From Paramicrosporidium saccamoebae (lineage: Eukaryota > Rozellomycota): a DNA stretch of 64,000 bases. Shown one piece after another: positions 48,393 to 57,265 of this stretch. The stretch is from the NCBI GenBank assembly GCA_002794465.1, contig MTSL01000075.1, forward strand, positions 1 through 64,000. The letters are read 5' to 3'. Under the pieces are notes generated by a model. That model did no database searches. It was not told where the DNA came from and saw nothing but the letters and a program-made list of their open reading frames with translations. The position numbers and the translations under genes are program-made. Numbering within the stretch: position 1 is the stretch's first letter; every line of letters starts with the position of its first letter.

Positions 48393-48920
48393 GCTCCGCC
48401 ACAAACTGTGGGCTGTGGATAGTTGAGATTACACAAAGTTTAGTTGCAACTAAGCAACTTTTAATATAAAGCTGATGACGGGAGCATGGCTTCCGATCTA
48501 TCTGGCGATCGGTGTAGGTGACGTGATTAATGTGGTGTAAGGACCCTGTTGATGGGTGAGCTTACTTTTATTAAAGTATGGGGCTTCTTTATAGGTAGCC
48601 ATTCTTAATATAACCAAACTAGACTGTGGGATCGCTATCTGGATGTGGGTCGGGCTTGCCAATAATAAGTGGATGCTGTTTAACAGACTCTTTTAGCGTA
48701 TGAACCACTGCCGCACGTGCTTAACGAGAGAGTTGGTTTTATGCTGTAGAGCGTCTTTTAAAGGGCAAATGCCTTTATCTGATCATGCTCCAAGCAGGAA
48801 CTATCGCCCCTTGACGCCAGTTGTTTCACTACGTATCATAGTGGATTTACATCTCACATCCACCCATATTCTAAAAACCCAACTTTACAAAATCCCACTG
48901 TTCTGTCTGAGCGAGCAATA
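48393..48920. other. Gene-free spacer with dispersed element
   Basis: No supported coding gene. 48546-48640 resembles 11758-11841 read on the minus strand and, more weakly, 47569-47625. TTAATATAAAGCTGATGACG at 48461 and ATTCTTAATATAACC at 48601 are AT-rich promoter-like words without an evident gene. Confidence 0.5.
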
Positions 48921-49063
48921 TTCACATCAACATTCACGTCCAAATCCACATCCACGTCCAAATCCACATCCACATCCACGTCCAAATCCACATCCACATC
49001 TACATCCACATCCACATCTACATCTACATCCACATCTGCATCCGCGTCCACATACACAGTGAT
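48921..49063. repeat. Hexamer simple repeat (CCACAT/CCACGT/CTACAT)n
   Basis: About 143 bp of six-base units: CCACAT, CCACGT, CCAAAT and CTACAT in imperfect alternation. Both strands stay open over it, giving artefactual HPHPHP or DVDVDV frames. It lies 60 bp before the tRNA-Lys and tRNA-Met pair. Confidence 0.95.
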
Positions 49064-49123
49064 TGTTCCACAGCTTGCTCACAAACCTACAGCCAGGAAA
49101 TTAAACTGCCCCTGCTGGCACAT

Positions 49124-49196
49124 GCCCGGCTAGCTCAGTCGGTAGAGCGTGAGACTCTTAATCTCAATGTCGTGGGTTCGAGCCCCACGCTGGGCG
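49124..49196 (+). tRNA. tRNA-Lys (anticodon CUU)
   Basis: 73 nt. Acceptor GCCCGGC/GCTGGGC with one G-U pair, D arm TAGCTCAGTCGGTAGAGC, anticodon stem TGAGA/TCTCA around CTCTTAA (anticodon CTT), T arm GTGGG-TTCGAGC-CCCAC. No intron. Only 4 nt separate it from the following tRNA-Met, so a dicistronic transcript is possible. Confidence 0.96.
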
Positions 49197-49200
49197 TCGC

Positions 49201-49274
49201 GGGTCTTTGGCGCAGTTGGTTAGCGTGGGAGTCTCATAATCTCCAGGTCCTGGGTTCGATCCCCAGAAGGCCCA
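49201..49274 (+). tRNA. Elongator tRNA-Met (anticodon CAU)
   Basis: 74 nt. Acceptor GGGTCTT/AAGGCCC, D arm TGGCGCAGTTGGTTAGCG, anticodon arm GGAGT-CTCATAA-TCTCC (anticodon CAT with the U31-U39 mismatch usual in elongator Met), T arm CTGGG-TTCGATC-CCCAG. The T loop TTCGATC marks the elongator, not the initiator. TTTT at 49278-49281 is the terminator. Confidence 0.95.
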
Positions 49275-49659
49275 GCGTTTTGCTGCATCGTTGGGAGAAG
49301 GGGGGGGGTAATAGTGTGAAAGGGTAGGGTGGGCTGATTAGCTGGGGATCTGAGGTCAGTGAAATCTGTATCCTTCCAATTTCAGGATTAAAGGTGAACA
49401 AGCTTTTTCATCTCTTCTGGTCTCATCTCTATCCGCCTGGCTTTGTCCATGACATCTTTTCCATTATGCGACAGTAAAAGTTGTTGATCGCAAGAGCCAA
49501 TAAGAAAGAGTCTATTAAATAATATTTGCTTATGATTGGCGACCCCAACGCAGCCTAGAATCAGCTCCTGCCATCCTTAATCCACAGTATATCTTTTCAT
49601 ACAGTGGATTTTTATTAAAGGTTTAATCCACGACATACTTTCGCACAAGAAGCTACAAC
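49275..49659. other. Gene-free spacer with dispersed element
   Basis: 385 bp without a gene. It contains a G9 run (about 49301-49309) and a segment 49408-49500 that resembles 44783-44878. Position 49441-49500 includes CCATTATGCGACAG, the same core as CATTACGCGACG in the other copies. Confidence 0.55.
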
Positions 49660-50856
49660 ATGAACAGGCCGAACTTCCTCGCAGACTTGCCCGGGTTACG
49701 GCCGCGACACATGGCTTTAACATGGAGTTTATATACTGTATCGCTGCTTCTTCTCCTTCAAATAAGCGTCGTGTATCCTTGCAGTTTTGGTAGCGCTATT
49801 GGAAGCCTAACGGACACTATTCCGCGTGTGGATTTGGGCGGCAAAGAGACGATATTTTACCAGTCCCACGGAGACGCGCCCCAGCCATGTGGCCATCTTG
49901 TACTTGATGGTGACACGCTAATAACCAACTTTGGCGTTTGCAGTGCTGTAGGAGTACTCCGTCTCGATGATACAAACTGCTGGAATCTGGTCTATTCGGC
50001 CAAGGTCGTAAAGGGCGATCTTGTACTTGTTGTCATACAGAGAGAGTCTAATCATAATCCGCTTTGGTATTTTCAACAGCCCATTCAAGCGACCAATTTT
50101 CTTACGAAGCTAGAAAATTTTCTACGCACTGTTAACTCTGTTCCGGGAAGTTGGGCAGGCGGTTTTGTTATCGAACGAGAACATGCCACAGAGGTAGCTA
50201 ACAATAAGGTGGAGGTCCCAGCAACGACTCTGGAATTTGAAAGATCGAGACATGACAAGAGAGGACGTGATGAAGATGTCACTGACGATAACGGACAGTT
50301 GAGATCCAAGAGGGTGAAGTGGCCCCACGTTGTCAACACAGTGTCGAAAGATCTGAGAATTAGCTCTCATTTCCCAGTTGGTTTCGAAAAGCTATCCATG
50401 TATAGCGCAAATTCCACCGACATACAGTTGGAGACAACGGTTCATTGGCTGACCGAATATAACGTTCAACGCAGCCTTCAACGCAGTTGTGGGTGTACTC
50501 TGGATGGCAACATGGCCAACATTACGATCAAAAATGGTAGCTGGTCAGTCGTATTTCATGGTGACCAAAGAACGACAACTATTGCAAACGGCGATGTCCG
50601 CAACGGTGTTGTCACTAAGCGCTCGATTGAAGTCCAGAAAGGAGATTTAATTCTACTTGAAGTACCTACGACCCATCAGATTGACTATGACTCTATCAGC
50701 AAGATATCCATGATTCTTAGTGACTATATCTACATGATTAACTATGGACTTGCTAACCCGGCTGACTGTACTGCAACCAAAATTCTCCGAGATATTGTTG
50801 AGAAGATCCACTCTGAGGCTCCTGGAATTTCTGGAGCGATGATTTTGATAGAATAG
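49660..50856 (+). CDS. Secreted protein with internal repeat and nuclear-signal-like motif
   Basis: 398 aa, family not recognised. An N-terminal hydrophobic core (LYTVSLLLLLQISVVYP) follows 24 polar residues, so Met17 (MALTWSLYTV) may be the true start. The mature part begins CSFGSAIGSLTDTIP, similar to LRFGPTIGTLRNDLG of the next gene. Two similar halves carry VVKGDLVLVVIQ and VQKGDLILLEVP; between them is SRHDKRGRDED and RSKRVKWP, a basic nuclear-signal-like stretch. Several Cys suggest disulfides. It is next to, and same strand as, its apparent paralogue. A secreted effector role is inference. Confidence 0.6.
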   Translation: MNRPNFLADLPGLRPRHMALTWSLYTVSLLLLLQISVVYPCSFGSAIGSLTDTIPRVDLGGKETIFYQSHGDAPQPCGHLVLDGDTLITNFGVCSAVGVLRLDDTNCWNLVYSAKVVKGDLVLVVIQRESNHNPLWYFQQPIQATNFLTKLENFLRTVNSVPGSWAGGFVIEREHATEVANNKVEVPATTLEFERSRHDKRGRDEDVTDDNGQLRSKRVKWPHVVNTVSKDLRISSHFPVGFEKLSMYSANSTDIQLETTVHWLTEYNVQRSLQRSCGCTLDGNMANITIKNGSWSVVFHGDQRTTTIANGDVRNGVVTKRSIEVQKGDLILLEVPTTHQIDYDSISKISMILSDYIYMINYGLANPADCTATKILRDIVEKIHSEAPGISGAMILIE

Positions 50857-51210
50857 TGGACGAACAGCACTCTATTAGTAAGGATTTCAGAACACTGGCA
50901 CCCATTTAACCGAAACATGATAAGGAACAATTGACCGCCACTGATGCTCATGACTGATGCAAGCCACCGTACGTTTGAGTAGCCACTTTGATGATCAACC
51001 CCGCTGTAGCAGTAGAGTCATCGCCATATTGGAATACATCTGATGTAGCAATAGAAAATGCGGATTGGTCGGATCATTTATCGTAATTTACCGGCACTAC
51101 AAGCTCATATAGCAAGGAAGAACATGATTTTGCTACTACCGATTACGGCCGTCATGATAACAAAAACAATAAAAGCACTTTGGTGATAATCCCCGGTCGT
51201 GTGTTGAAAA
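50857..51210. other. Spacer between the two secreted-protein genes
   Basis: About 350 bp, no gene seen. It repeats GTAGCAGTAGAGTCATCGCC and GTAGCAATAGAAAATGCGG-like words and should contain the promoter of the second secreted gene. Confidence 0.4.
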
Positions 51211-51849
51211 ATGCTGACAGCCGTGTTCTTTTGCCTCTTGCAGTTGACTTTGTGTCTCCGATTTGGTCCTACTATTGGTACCTTGCGTAACGATCTTGGC
51301 TCTGTTGTCAACGATGGTAAGACGCTTGAAATGGTACCGAGAGGCAATGCCACAACCCCCATGATAGCAAAGATTCTTAGAGGCGAGCGCATGGGATATC
51401 GTGGAGGTGGATCACAGTACATAATGCGTATCAGAAATGGAGACATAGTTCGCCTCACCCCAAGAACTAGAGTGCCGATAATGGAGGGTGATCTTGTCGT
51501 TATGGTCTCGCCCTTGGACCCGACAGGCGACTTTCCTGTCTTTATCGCCCAAATACTGCAGTTGGCAAGACCAGAGGAAGTTCCACCGTTTGTAGAGGCT
51601 GTTTTGGAATCTGGCGAATACGCAATGGTGGCCACATACATCCAAAGCGACTCTGTGCAATCAGTAGCGCCCGCAGAATGCCTAAAACGTCCGAGTCCGA
51701 TAATACTAACCGAGTCGCCGGCAAAAAGAGTACGCACTGAGGAAGAACCAACTCGACAAACCGTTATTGACGATCCTGTCGTAGATGCATTGGATCCATG
51801 CAAAGATACTGAATCCTTGCGTCCAGCTCTGGATCATGAAGCGCGTTAG
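51211..51849 (+). CDS. Secreted protein, paralogue of the upstream gene
   Basis: 212 aa, unrecognised family. A clear signal peptide MLTAVFFCLLQLTLCL leads to RFGPTIGTLRNDLGS, similar to the mature start of the gene at 49660. IMEGDLVVMVSP parallels its KGDLVLVVIQ and KGDLILLEVP. Near the C-terminus SPAKRVRTE resembles the c-Myc-type nuclear signal (P-A-A-K-R-V-K-x-D) and aligns with RSKRVK in the paralogue; both are followed by acidic, disordered sequence. It ends with DHEAR, no retention signal. A secreted host-directed nuclear protein is a hypothesis. Confidence 0.6.
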   Translation: MLTAVFFCLLQLTLCLRFGPTIGTLRNDLGSVVNDGKTLEMVPRGNATTPMIAKILRGERMGYRGGGSQYIMRIRNGDIVRLTPRTRVPIMEGDLVVMVSPLDPTGDFPVFIAQILQLARPEEVPPFVEAVLESGEYAMVATYIQSDSVQSVAPAECLKRPSPIILTESPAKRVRTEEEPTRQTVIDDPVVDALDPCKDTESLRPALDHEAR

Positions 51850-51881
51850 AAATTGGTAGAAATGAATAAAAATGGACACTT

Positions 51882-52850
51882 ATGATGACCTGCGAAGTGA
51901 TTGGGTGTCGATTGCCGGGGATTGATATGATGCGGTCGGATCGGTTTCTGTGTACTTGGCCCGAGTGTGGGAGGACGTATTCAAAAATCTCCAAACTGAA
52001 TGAACACGCACGATCTCATACCAACACAAGACCATACAGTTGTGACTATGAGGGCTGTGGAAAGACGTTTCTTCGAAATGGACACTTGCAAAGACACCGT
52101 CTGGCACACTCCGCAGAACGTCCCTATTCCTGTACACACTGTCCCAAAACCTTTGTCTTGCATCACCACCTTCGACGACACGAACGTCTCCACGACGCGC
52201 CTGCCCACGTCTGTTCACAATGTGACACGGCGTTTGCACGGAAAGAACAGCTACGGCGACATTTAAGGACCCACGAACGACGGACAAAGGTTTATGCGTG
52301 TGGGGTGGATGGATGTACGGAACAATTTTCAAAATGGACGTTGGTCGTTGCACATCGTCGCCTACATTCCTCAGGAGTCGTATGCAATGAGTGCGGAAAG
52401 ACATTTGGACGTCGTCGGAACATGCAAGCGCATGTGCGACGCGTCCATGCAAAGATAGACCCTGTGGGCGGACAAGTCTGCGAACGAGAAGGCTGTGGCA
52501 AAGAGTTTTCGTCAAAAAATGCTCTCAAAGTCCACACGGCAACTGTGCATGACGGAATCAAACCTTATCAATGTGAGACGTGCACAAAAAGCTTTGGCCA
52601 CAAACACTTGTTGGTTCGACATTGTCGGATCCACAGCACTGACCATGAGAAGGAAGACTTAGGTGAACCTGCGCCGGCAGTCTTGGTAGATGGCCTGCCA
52701 AACTTGGTGACAAGACTAACCGGATCGGGAGTATATGAAGAGCGACATTTAGAATGTCCGTTCATCGATTGTAGAAAGCGGTTTCAACGTGACTATGATT
52801 TGCATCGGCATCTCCAATCATTCCATCCGAATATGGAGGAGTGTCCGTAA
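51882..52850 (+). CDS. TFC2/TFIIIA: Transcription factor IIIA, nine C2H2 fingers
   Basis: 322 aa. Nine C2H2 fingers in the TFIIIA layout: the first CTWPECGRTYSK..H..H, the linker TRPYSC, then GCGKTFLRNGHLQRH, CPKTFVLHHHLRRH, CDTAFARKEQLRRH, GCTEQFSKWTLVVAH, CGKTFGRRRNMQAH, GCGKEFSSKNALKVH, CTKSFGHKHLLVRH. A 50-residue spacer separates the last finger CPFIDCRKRFQRDYDLHRH, as yeast TFIIIA has an insertion between fingers 8 and 9. It nucleates 5S rRNA transcription. Met16 (MMRSDRF) could be the start. No intron. Confidence 0.9.
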   Translation: MMTCEVIGCRLPGIDMMRSDRFLCTWPECGRTYSKISKLNEHARSHTNTRPYSCDYEGCGKTFLRNGHLQRHRLAHSAERPYSCTHCPKTFVLHHHLRRHERLHDAPAHVCSQCDTAFARKEQLRRHLRTHERRTKVYACGVDGCTEQFSKWTLVVAHRRLHSSGVVCNECGKTFGRRRNMQAHVRRVHAKIDPVGGQVCEREGCGKEFSSKNALKVHTATVHDGIKPYQCETCTKSFGHKHLLVRHCRIHSTDHEKEDLGEPAPAVLVDGLPNLVTRLTGSGVYEERHLECPFIDCRKRFQRDYDLHRHLQSFHPNMEECP

Positions 52851-52906
52851 ATATAATGTTATTACCACTATATTTTGGATGCACATAAAGTTTATAGAAA
52901 CAATGA

Positions 52907-53731
52907 CTAAAATGGGGTTGCGCGTGATTCTTGTTCCAGCGCCAGTTGGATCGCACCGAGTTTGCTTTGGAGTACGCTGATGGCTTGGAGCAAAACCTCT
53001 TCGGGCCTTAGAGAGCCCACCACTTCCACATCAAAAAAGAACCGATCGGGCATGCCCTTGACCTCGAAGGGTATGTTATTACGCTCGTCTGGATAACTGC
53101 CTTCAGAGTATGCGCTTCGTGGCCATTCCTTGTTCACATCGTCCTCCACCCAAAAGTCTGTGTGTCGCAGCAGATTATCCGGGTCATATTCAAAGGAGAC
53201 GGAGGAGACGGGACTCCATTTGGAATGTTCCTTTCCTACGCCCTTTTTGGCAATGCACTTTAGTCGGACCTCTTGGCCCTTGCGCAGCTTTACTAGCAGA
53301 ATACCGGGAGCTGTAGTGGATGCATCATGGACTGGCCGTACCTCTGCATTATTACTCAAGAGTTCCTTGCTGGAGACATCCCGAGTAGTGTCTTCCTCGC
53401 ACCGCACCTTTAGCGTCAGCTCAACCGAACAGTATTGACAATACTGCATGCAACTACAATCGCGACTGTATTTGAGCTCCTTTGCCCGGTGACTCAGTAA
53501 CGGCACCAGTCCCATACGATGGGCGAGGAACTCGTCAACTAGTACAGAGGTATTTGCATCAAATTCAACCAAGTCGATGGCAATGGTGGGCACCTCTGAG
53601 AGCATAATTCGACGTAGTGCGTTGGCCACACTCAGGTCGCAGGAGGAAAGGACAAATTTGATATGGTCATCATTCAGCTCGGTAATGCTAATTTTGGGAC
53701 CGCCAGCTACTTGGGCTGCAGACATGGCCAT
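52907..53731 (-). CDS. RPB3: RNA polymerase II subunit RPB3
   Basis: 274 aa. The alpha-like motif VANALRRIMLSEVPTIAIDLVEF and LVDEFLAHRMGLVPL are present, followed by the RPB3 zinc loop CSCMQYCQYCSVEL and the second dimerisation segment FSFEVKG-type (here IPFEVKGMPDRFFFDVEVVG). The C-terminus LLQAISVLQSKL completes the assembly helix. The zinc loop distinguishes it from RPAC40. Convergent with TFIIIA, 56 bp between stops. No intron. Confidence 0.97.
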   Translation of the reverse strand: MAMSAAQVAGGPKISITELNDDHIKFVLSSCDLSVANALRRIMLSEVPTIAIDLVEFDANTSVLVDEFLAHRMGLVPLLSHRAKELKYSRDCSCMQYCQYCSVELTLKVRCEEDTTRDVSSKELLSNNAEVRPVHDASTTAPGILLVKLRKGQEVRLKCIAKKGVGKEHSKWSPVSSVSFEYDPDNLLRHTDFWVEDDVNKEWPRSAYSEGSYPDERNNIPFEVKGMPDRFFFDVEVVGSLRPEEVLLQAISVLQSKLGAIQLALEQESRATPF

Positions 53732-53871
53732 GGCGGTACGGATCCCCTGTCCTGGCCGCTGGTAGGAAGAATGTGGGTGACTAACGATATTGATGAGGGA
53801 ACAGTATTAGATAGATAGGTATATAGTATGGTGAGACATTTTTTTCTACATTAAGCACTAATACAAAGGAT

Positions 53872-54235
53872 CTATGTATTTTTAGACTTTTTATCACATC
53901 TCTTTTTCCGCTCCCCTTTAGATTCCGCAGCTATTTTTCGCTTCTCCCTCGACTCTTTTGTTTTTTTCCTTTGTTTCTTTTCGTCGTTGCGGCCATCTCC
54001 TTTGACGTCTATTTTGATGGCAACTTTATCATACAGATTATCCCACCACGGCTCGAACAGGGACGACTTGTATCCGATGCCCTCTGTGTCTTTTTGCGAA
54101 ACTACCGAAATCGGCCTCGATATTCCCTGGCCTTCCTTTCCCAGTCCCTTTCCCCTAAAGTATGAGATAACTGTGATGTGTGTACTCTTGCCAGCCATAC
54201 TTTTGCAGCAGACGAGCAGCATAGTCATCCGACAT
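53872..54235 (-). CDS. G-patch protein, GPATCH4-like, 2 exons
   Basis: Exons 54235-54186 and 54154-53872 with a 31-nt intron give 110 aa. The splice falls inside the G-patch and restores LLQKYGWQEGKGLGKEGQGI, then EPWWDNLYDKVA matches the WW..LFN.. that follows the G-patch in GPATCH4. The tail is Lys/Arg/Glu-rich (KKQRKKTKESREKRK), a nucleolar signal. GPATCH4 activates DHX15. Its ATG overlaps the ATG of the divergent CWF18 gene in the palindrome CATG at 54233-54236. Confidence 0.9.
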
Positions 54236-54611
54236 GACCGGGGCGACCATCATGGAGGATGCAGCAAGAGAACGACGGGCGCGTCTTGCTGCCCTCCGTC
54301 AGGGAAATGTGATAGAAACAGGGCCGTTGGATCCCACGGTAGCGGTGGCTTCCCCTGGATTAGAGCCTACTAGAAGGGAGGAGTTTGCCGGGTTAGAGCC
54401 TGTGACGGTATCGCTGGAAGAAAAGGCCAAGGAAACACTGCAAACGCTGGTAGTAGAGAGTGGACCGGTGGGACTGACGGAACTAGCGCCACGAAAAGCC
54501 AACTGGGATCTGAAACGCGATTTGGAACCCAAGCTCGAGAAATTGGAAGAGGTCACCCAAACGAGAATACGACAGATAATTAGAGACAGAATGGCACAAA
54601 GTTCAGTGTAA
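54234..54611 (+). CDS. CWF18: Spliceosomal CWF18/CCDC12
   Basis: 125 aa if the first ATG (54234) is used, or 119 aa from Met7 at 54252 (MEDAARERR). Hallmarks are RRARLAALR and LAPRKANWDLKRDLEPKLEKLEE with TRIRQIIRDRM, the Cwf18/CCDC12 core. It is a component of activated spliceosomes. Divergent from the G-patch gene with 0 to 16 bp between start codons, so they share a promoter that must lie inside each other's coding sequence. Confidence 0.93.
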   Translation: MTGATIMEDAARERRARLAALRQGNVIETGPLDPTVAVASPGLEPTRREEFAGLEPVTVSLEEKAKETLQTLVVESGPVGLTELAPRKANWDLKRDLEPKLEKLEEVTQTRIRQIIRDRMAQSSV

Positions 54612-54676
54612 TATATATATATTGTTGTGTCCTTTAAAGTCCCAAAGATGCCATAAGAGCGTTTCGTTTCTCTAAT

Positions 54677-56287
54677 TTAGTACTTGTTAAAGATACCATA
54701 AGAGCGTTCTGTCTCTCTAATTTCCAAGAGAACGTGGGCAGCACAGTAACACGTCCCGGCCAAGGCAACCACAAACAACACACCTGACGCACTCATCAAT
54801 GATCCAAGGATTGTCTGGATCCCCGAGGCACCGACCACAAATCCCACCAAATTGGCCACACTCATAAGAAGCATATTGGCTCCTGCTGCTGCTGCGATCC
54901 AATGTCGATATTGTGGCCCTTCCCAGCCGCGCTTCTGTGCCAGCCAAGAGAGCACAATTTCGGGCAAAATGAACAGACAGATGAGCCAGGACCAAAGCAG
55001 CATGTTCAGATGGATGTCGTGCCAAATGGCGACAAAGGTAAAGATTGGCCAAATATTGTACAAGGCCGTTGTACTCCCTCCGAGCGGAATGTACATGTAC
55101 CGCACGATCCATTGATTAAAGGATCGATGCCATCCCCGCCAGAATGCCAGGCTGCTGTAATTGTTTGTCATGCATCGTGCCATATTTTCCAGCGGAACGA
55201 TGCCGTCAAAGAGGGCGACAAGTCGGAAGAATCGCCAAATAATTAACAATTTCAACCAGACGACTGTCAAATTGAGATAGGACAATGCAGCAAAATCAAG
55301 GGGTCGGAAATCAATCCAGGCCTGGTTGTTCTTGATGGCTACAACATAGCAGTAGTGGAGCATCACTTCAATAGTCAGGAAACTCACTACCCATCGCAGG
55401 GCGTATGTGAGAACCTCCATTGTTGATGGTCGCATGGGACGCTGGATTTGTGAGTAAAAGTTGTTAAAGGTAATGATCGGCCCCGCCAGGTACAGGGGCG
55501 GATAGAGTACATATATGAGACAATTGATAAACGTAAAGGAATCTCGCGACGGTGCCTCCTGGATTCTCCGCCGATCACACGGATCGCCATTGCCATTGTC
55601 GCTGCATTCCTTGCAGCCTTCGCGATGTTGCAGTGCAGAATATCCCTGGAACGAGTAATAGTAATCGACATTGTAGCTGATCAGCCGGAGGATGGTAATA
55701 TTAAAAGTTACAGACCAGCGTGGCACTGCGGCAGGAAGCAGGTTAAAGAAGCTCTCAGCTATGGACAACAGTGGATGGTCACGGTAGCTGACTTTAAAGT
55801 ATTCCAGGGCAAACAACAGGCCAATGTTGTAGATCCATGTAAAGATGACGTTGATCCGCTTCCCCTTGCAGGTTGAGCTGATTAGAAAATTGCCTCCCAC
55901 CAGGACTAGAATCTTGATTGTATGTAATCCATGCAACACTATCAGAAATGCCAATGTCAGCGCCGCCCGAACACGCATCGAGAAATCAAAGGACCAAGCG
56001 CGTCGGTGTCCAATCATCCGCGCCATCCCGTTCAGTGCCAAAAATCCTCCAAATAACAAAATTGCCAACGGCAACGGCTCTCGAAAGGAGCGCCACTGGG
56101 CATCAGAATTGTCCATGGGCCGACCCATCCAGCCAGCACGGAGATTGTGACTGTAATTAGTAAAGTTTAGATTGGTGGGGAGGGAAAAGTTGTAGGCTGA
56201 TTGGAACACTGTGAACATTGCAAAGGCCAACACGGCATAGTAAATAAGGAATTCGCCCGAGGCCCAGCGGAGCATTGTATCCTGCAT
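54677..56287 (-). CDS. GUP1: MBOAT O-acyltransferase GUP1
   Basis: 536 aa, about ten membrane segments. MBOAT active-site stretches are FWRGWHRSFNQWIVRYMYIPLGG and the catalytic His in FVAIWHDIHLNM. YSFQGYSALQHREGC and LYPPLYLAGPIITFNNF are typical of GUP1/HHAT-like acyltransferases. In yeast GUP1 remodels GPI anchors, which fits with the adjacent PIG-L gene. Starts at the first ATG; 17 bp separate it from the start of PIG-L. No intron. Confidence 0.93.
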   Translation of the reverse strand: MQDTMLRWASGEFLIYYAVLAFAMFTVFQSAYNFSLPTNLNFTNYSHNLRAGWMGRPMDNSDAQWRSFREPLPLAILLFGGFLALNGMARMIGHRRAWSFDFSMRVRAALTLAFLIVLHGLHTIKILVLVGGNFLISSTCKGKRINVIFTWIYNIGLLFALEYFKVSYRDHPLLSIAESFFNLLPAAVPRWSVTFNITILRLISYNVDYYYSFQGYSALQHREGCKECSDNGNGDPCDRRRIQEAPSRDSFTFINCLIYVLYPPLYLAGPIITFNNFYSQIQRPMRPSTMEVLTYALRWVVSFLTIEVMLHYCYVVAIKNNQAWIDFRPLDFAALSYLNLTVVWLKLLIIWRFFRLVALFDGIVPLENMARCMTNNYSSLAFWRGWHRSFNQWIVRYMYIPLGGSTTALYNIWPIFTFVAIWHDIHLNMLLWSWLICLFILPEIVLSWLAQKRGWEGPQYRHWIAAAAGANMLLMSVANLVGFVVGASGIQTILGSLMSASGVLFVVALAGTCYCAAHVLLEIRETERSYGIFNKY

Positions 56288-56304
56288 TTATCCATTTCCC
56301 TTTG

Positions 56305-57129
56305 ATGGGATGGTTTACCTTGGCAGTGTTAGGTGCTGTCGCATACACGGTGTGGTATGCAGTAAGCATTGCAAGAGAGTATTTGAGACGAGAAAGGCCA
56401 AATAATGTCTTTAATAATGTGTTACTAGTGACGGCGCATCCGGATGACGAATGCATGTTCTTTGGCCCCACTCTCAGGACCCTGCAACGGAGCGGCTCCC
56501 ACATACATGTGCTCTGTCTCTCCACAGGCAATTATGATGGTCTCGGTGCACACCGCACAAAGGAACTCCAGGCCAGCTGCCAGGTGCTCGGCGTAACATG
56601 TACCGTTGAGGACACTTTGCAGGATGGCGAGAAATGGGACCCCGAAGCAGTCTCTGATGCCATTGACGAATTTGTCAAAGAGACCAAATGGGATGCCATT
56701 CTAACGTTTGACAAATTTGGCGTCTCTGGACATTTGAACCACGGAAATGTGCATAATGGCGTGCGCTACTTTGCGGCCCGCTCAGCCCGTCCGTACATAT
56801 TGTTGGAACTAGAATCAGCTCCCCTGTTGTTAAAATACTCTGGGATGATGGCCATTGTCTATGAATATGTGCAATCTTTGATGGGAGTTATGTTGAGTAG
56901 TCAGAAAGAAAGTGTTTTGAATAATCAGAAGAAGAGTGGGTTGAGCAATCAGAGTGTGTCGAGCAATCGGATGGTGGCCGTATTGGAGCCAAACGAGGCG
57001 TGGACCGCGTATCGGGCCATGGCCATGCATAGATCGCAACTCGTATGGTTTAGGTATTTGTACCTCTTGTTTTCACGATATATGCACATTAACACTGTCG
57101 TCGTGCGACATCCATCGCAACTAATGTAG
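56305..57129 (+). CDS. GPI12: GlcNAc-PI de-N-acetylase (PIG-L/Gpi12)
   Basis: 274 aa from the first ATG (a longer frame starts only at TTG). One N-terminal membrane anchor (FTLAVLGAVAYTVWYAV), then the metal-binding HPDDE of LVTAHPDDECMFF, CLSTGNYDGLGAHRTKEL, and the second metal His region GVSGHLNHGNVHNGV. It removes acetate from GlcNAc-PI, step two of GPI synthesis, on the cytosolic ER face. A 35-residue Ser/Gln/Asn insertion (SSQKESVLNNQKKSG) near 200-225 is unusual for the family. Divergent from GUP1, 17 bp apart. Confidence 0.95.
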   Translation: MGWFTLAVLGAVAYTVWYAVSIAREYLRRERPNNVFNNVLLVTAHPDDECMFFGPTLRTLQRSGSHIHVLCLSTGNYDGLGAHRTKELQASCQVLGVTCTVEDTLQDGEKWDPEAVSDAIDEFVKETKWDAILTFDKFGVSGHLNHGNVHNGVRYFAARSARPYILLELESAPLLLKYSGMMAIVYEYVQSLMGVMLSSQKESVLNNQKKSGLSNQSVSSNRMVAVLEPNEAWTAYRAMAMHRSQLVWFRYLYLLFSRYMHINTVVVRHPSQLM

Positions 57130-57265
57130 TTAGAATAAACTGATTGTCAAAGGTGGTTCAAATAGTGCTTTGATATCTGGTTATATGAATTGGGGGCGCA
57201 TTTCAGTATTGTCACTGACACGCGGTCCCACTGTTCATTGATTCATTCCATCGACCTCGATACCC

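Noticed and set aside
48700-49062. HPHPHP and DVDVDV frames over the hexamer repeat
   Set aside because: They are produced by the simple repeat on both strands and have no flanking protein-like sequence.
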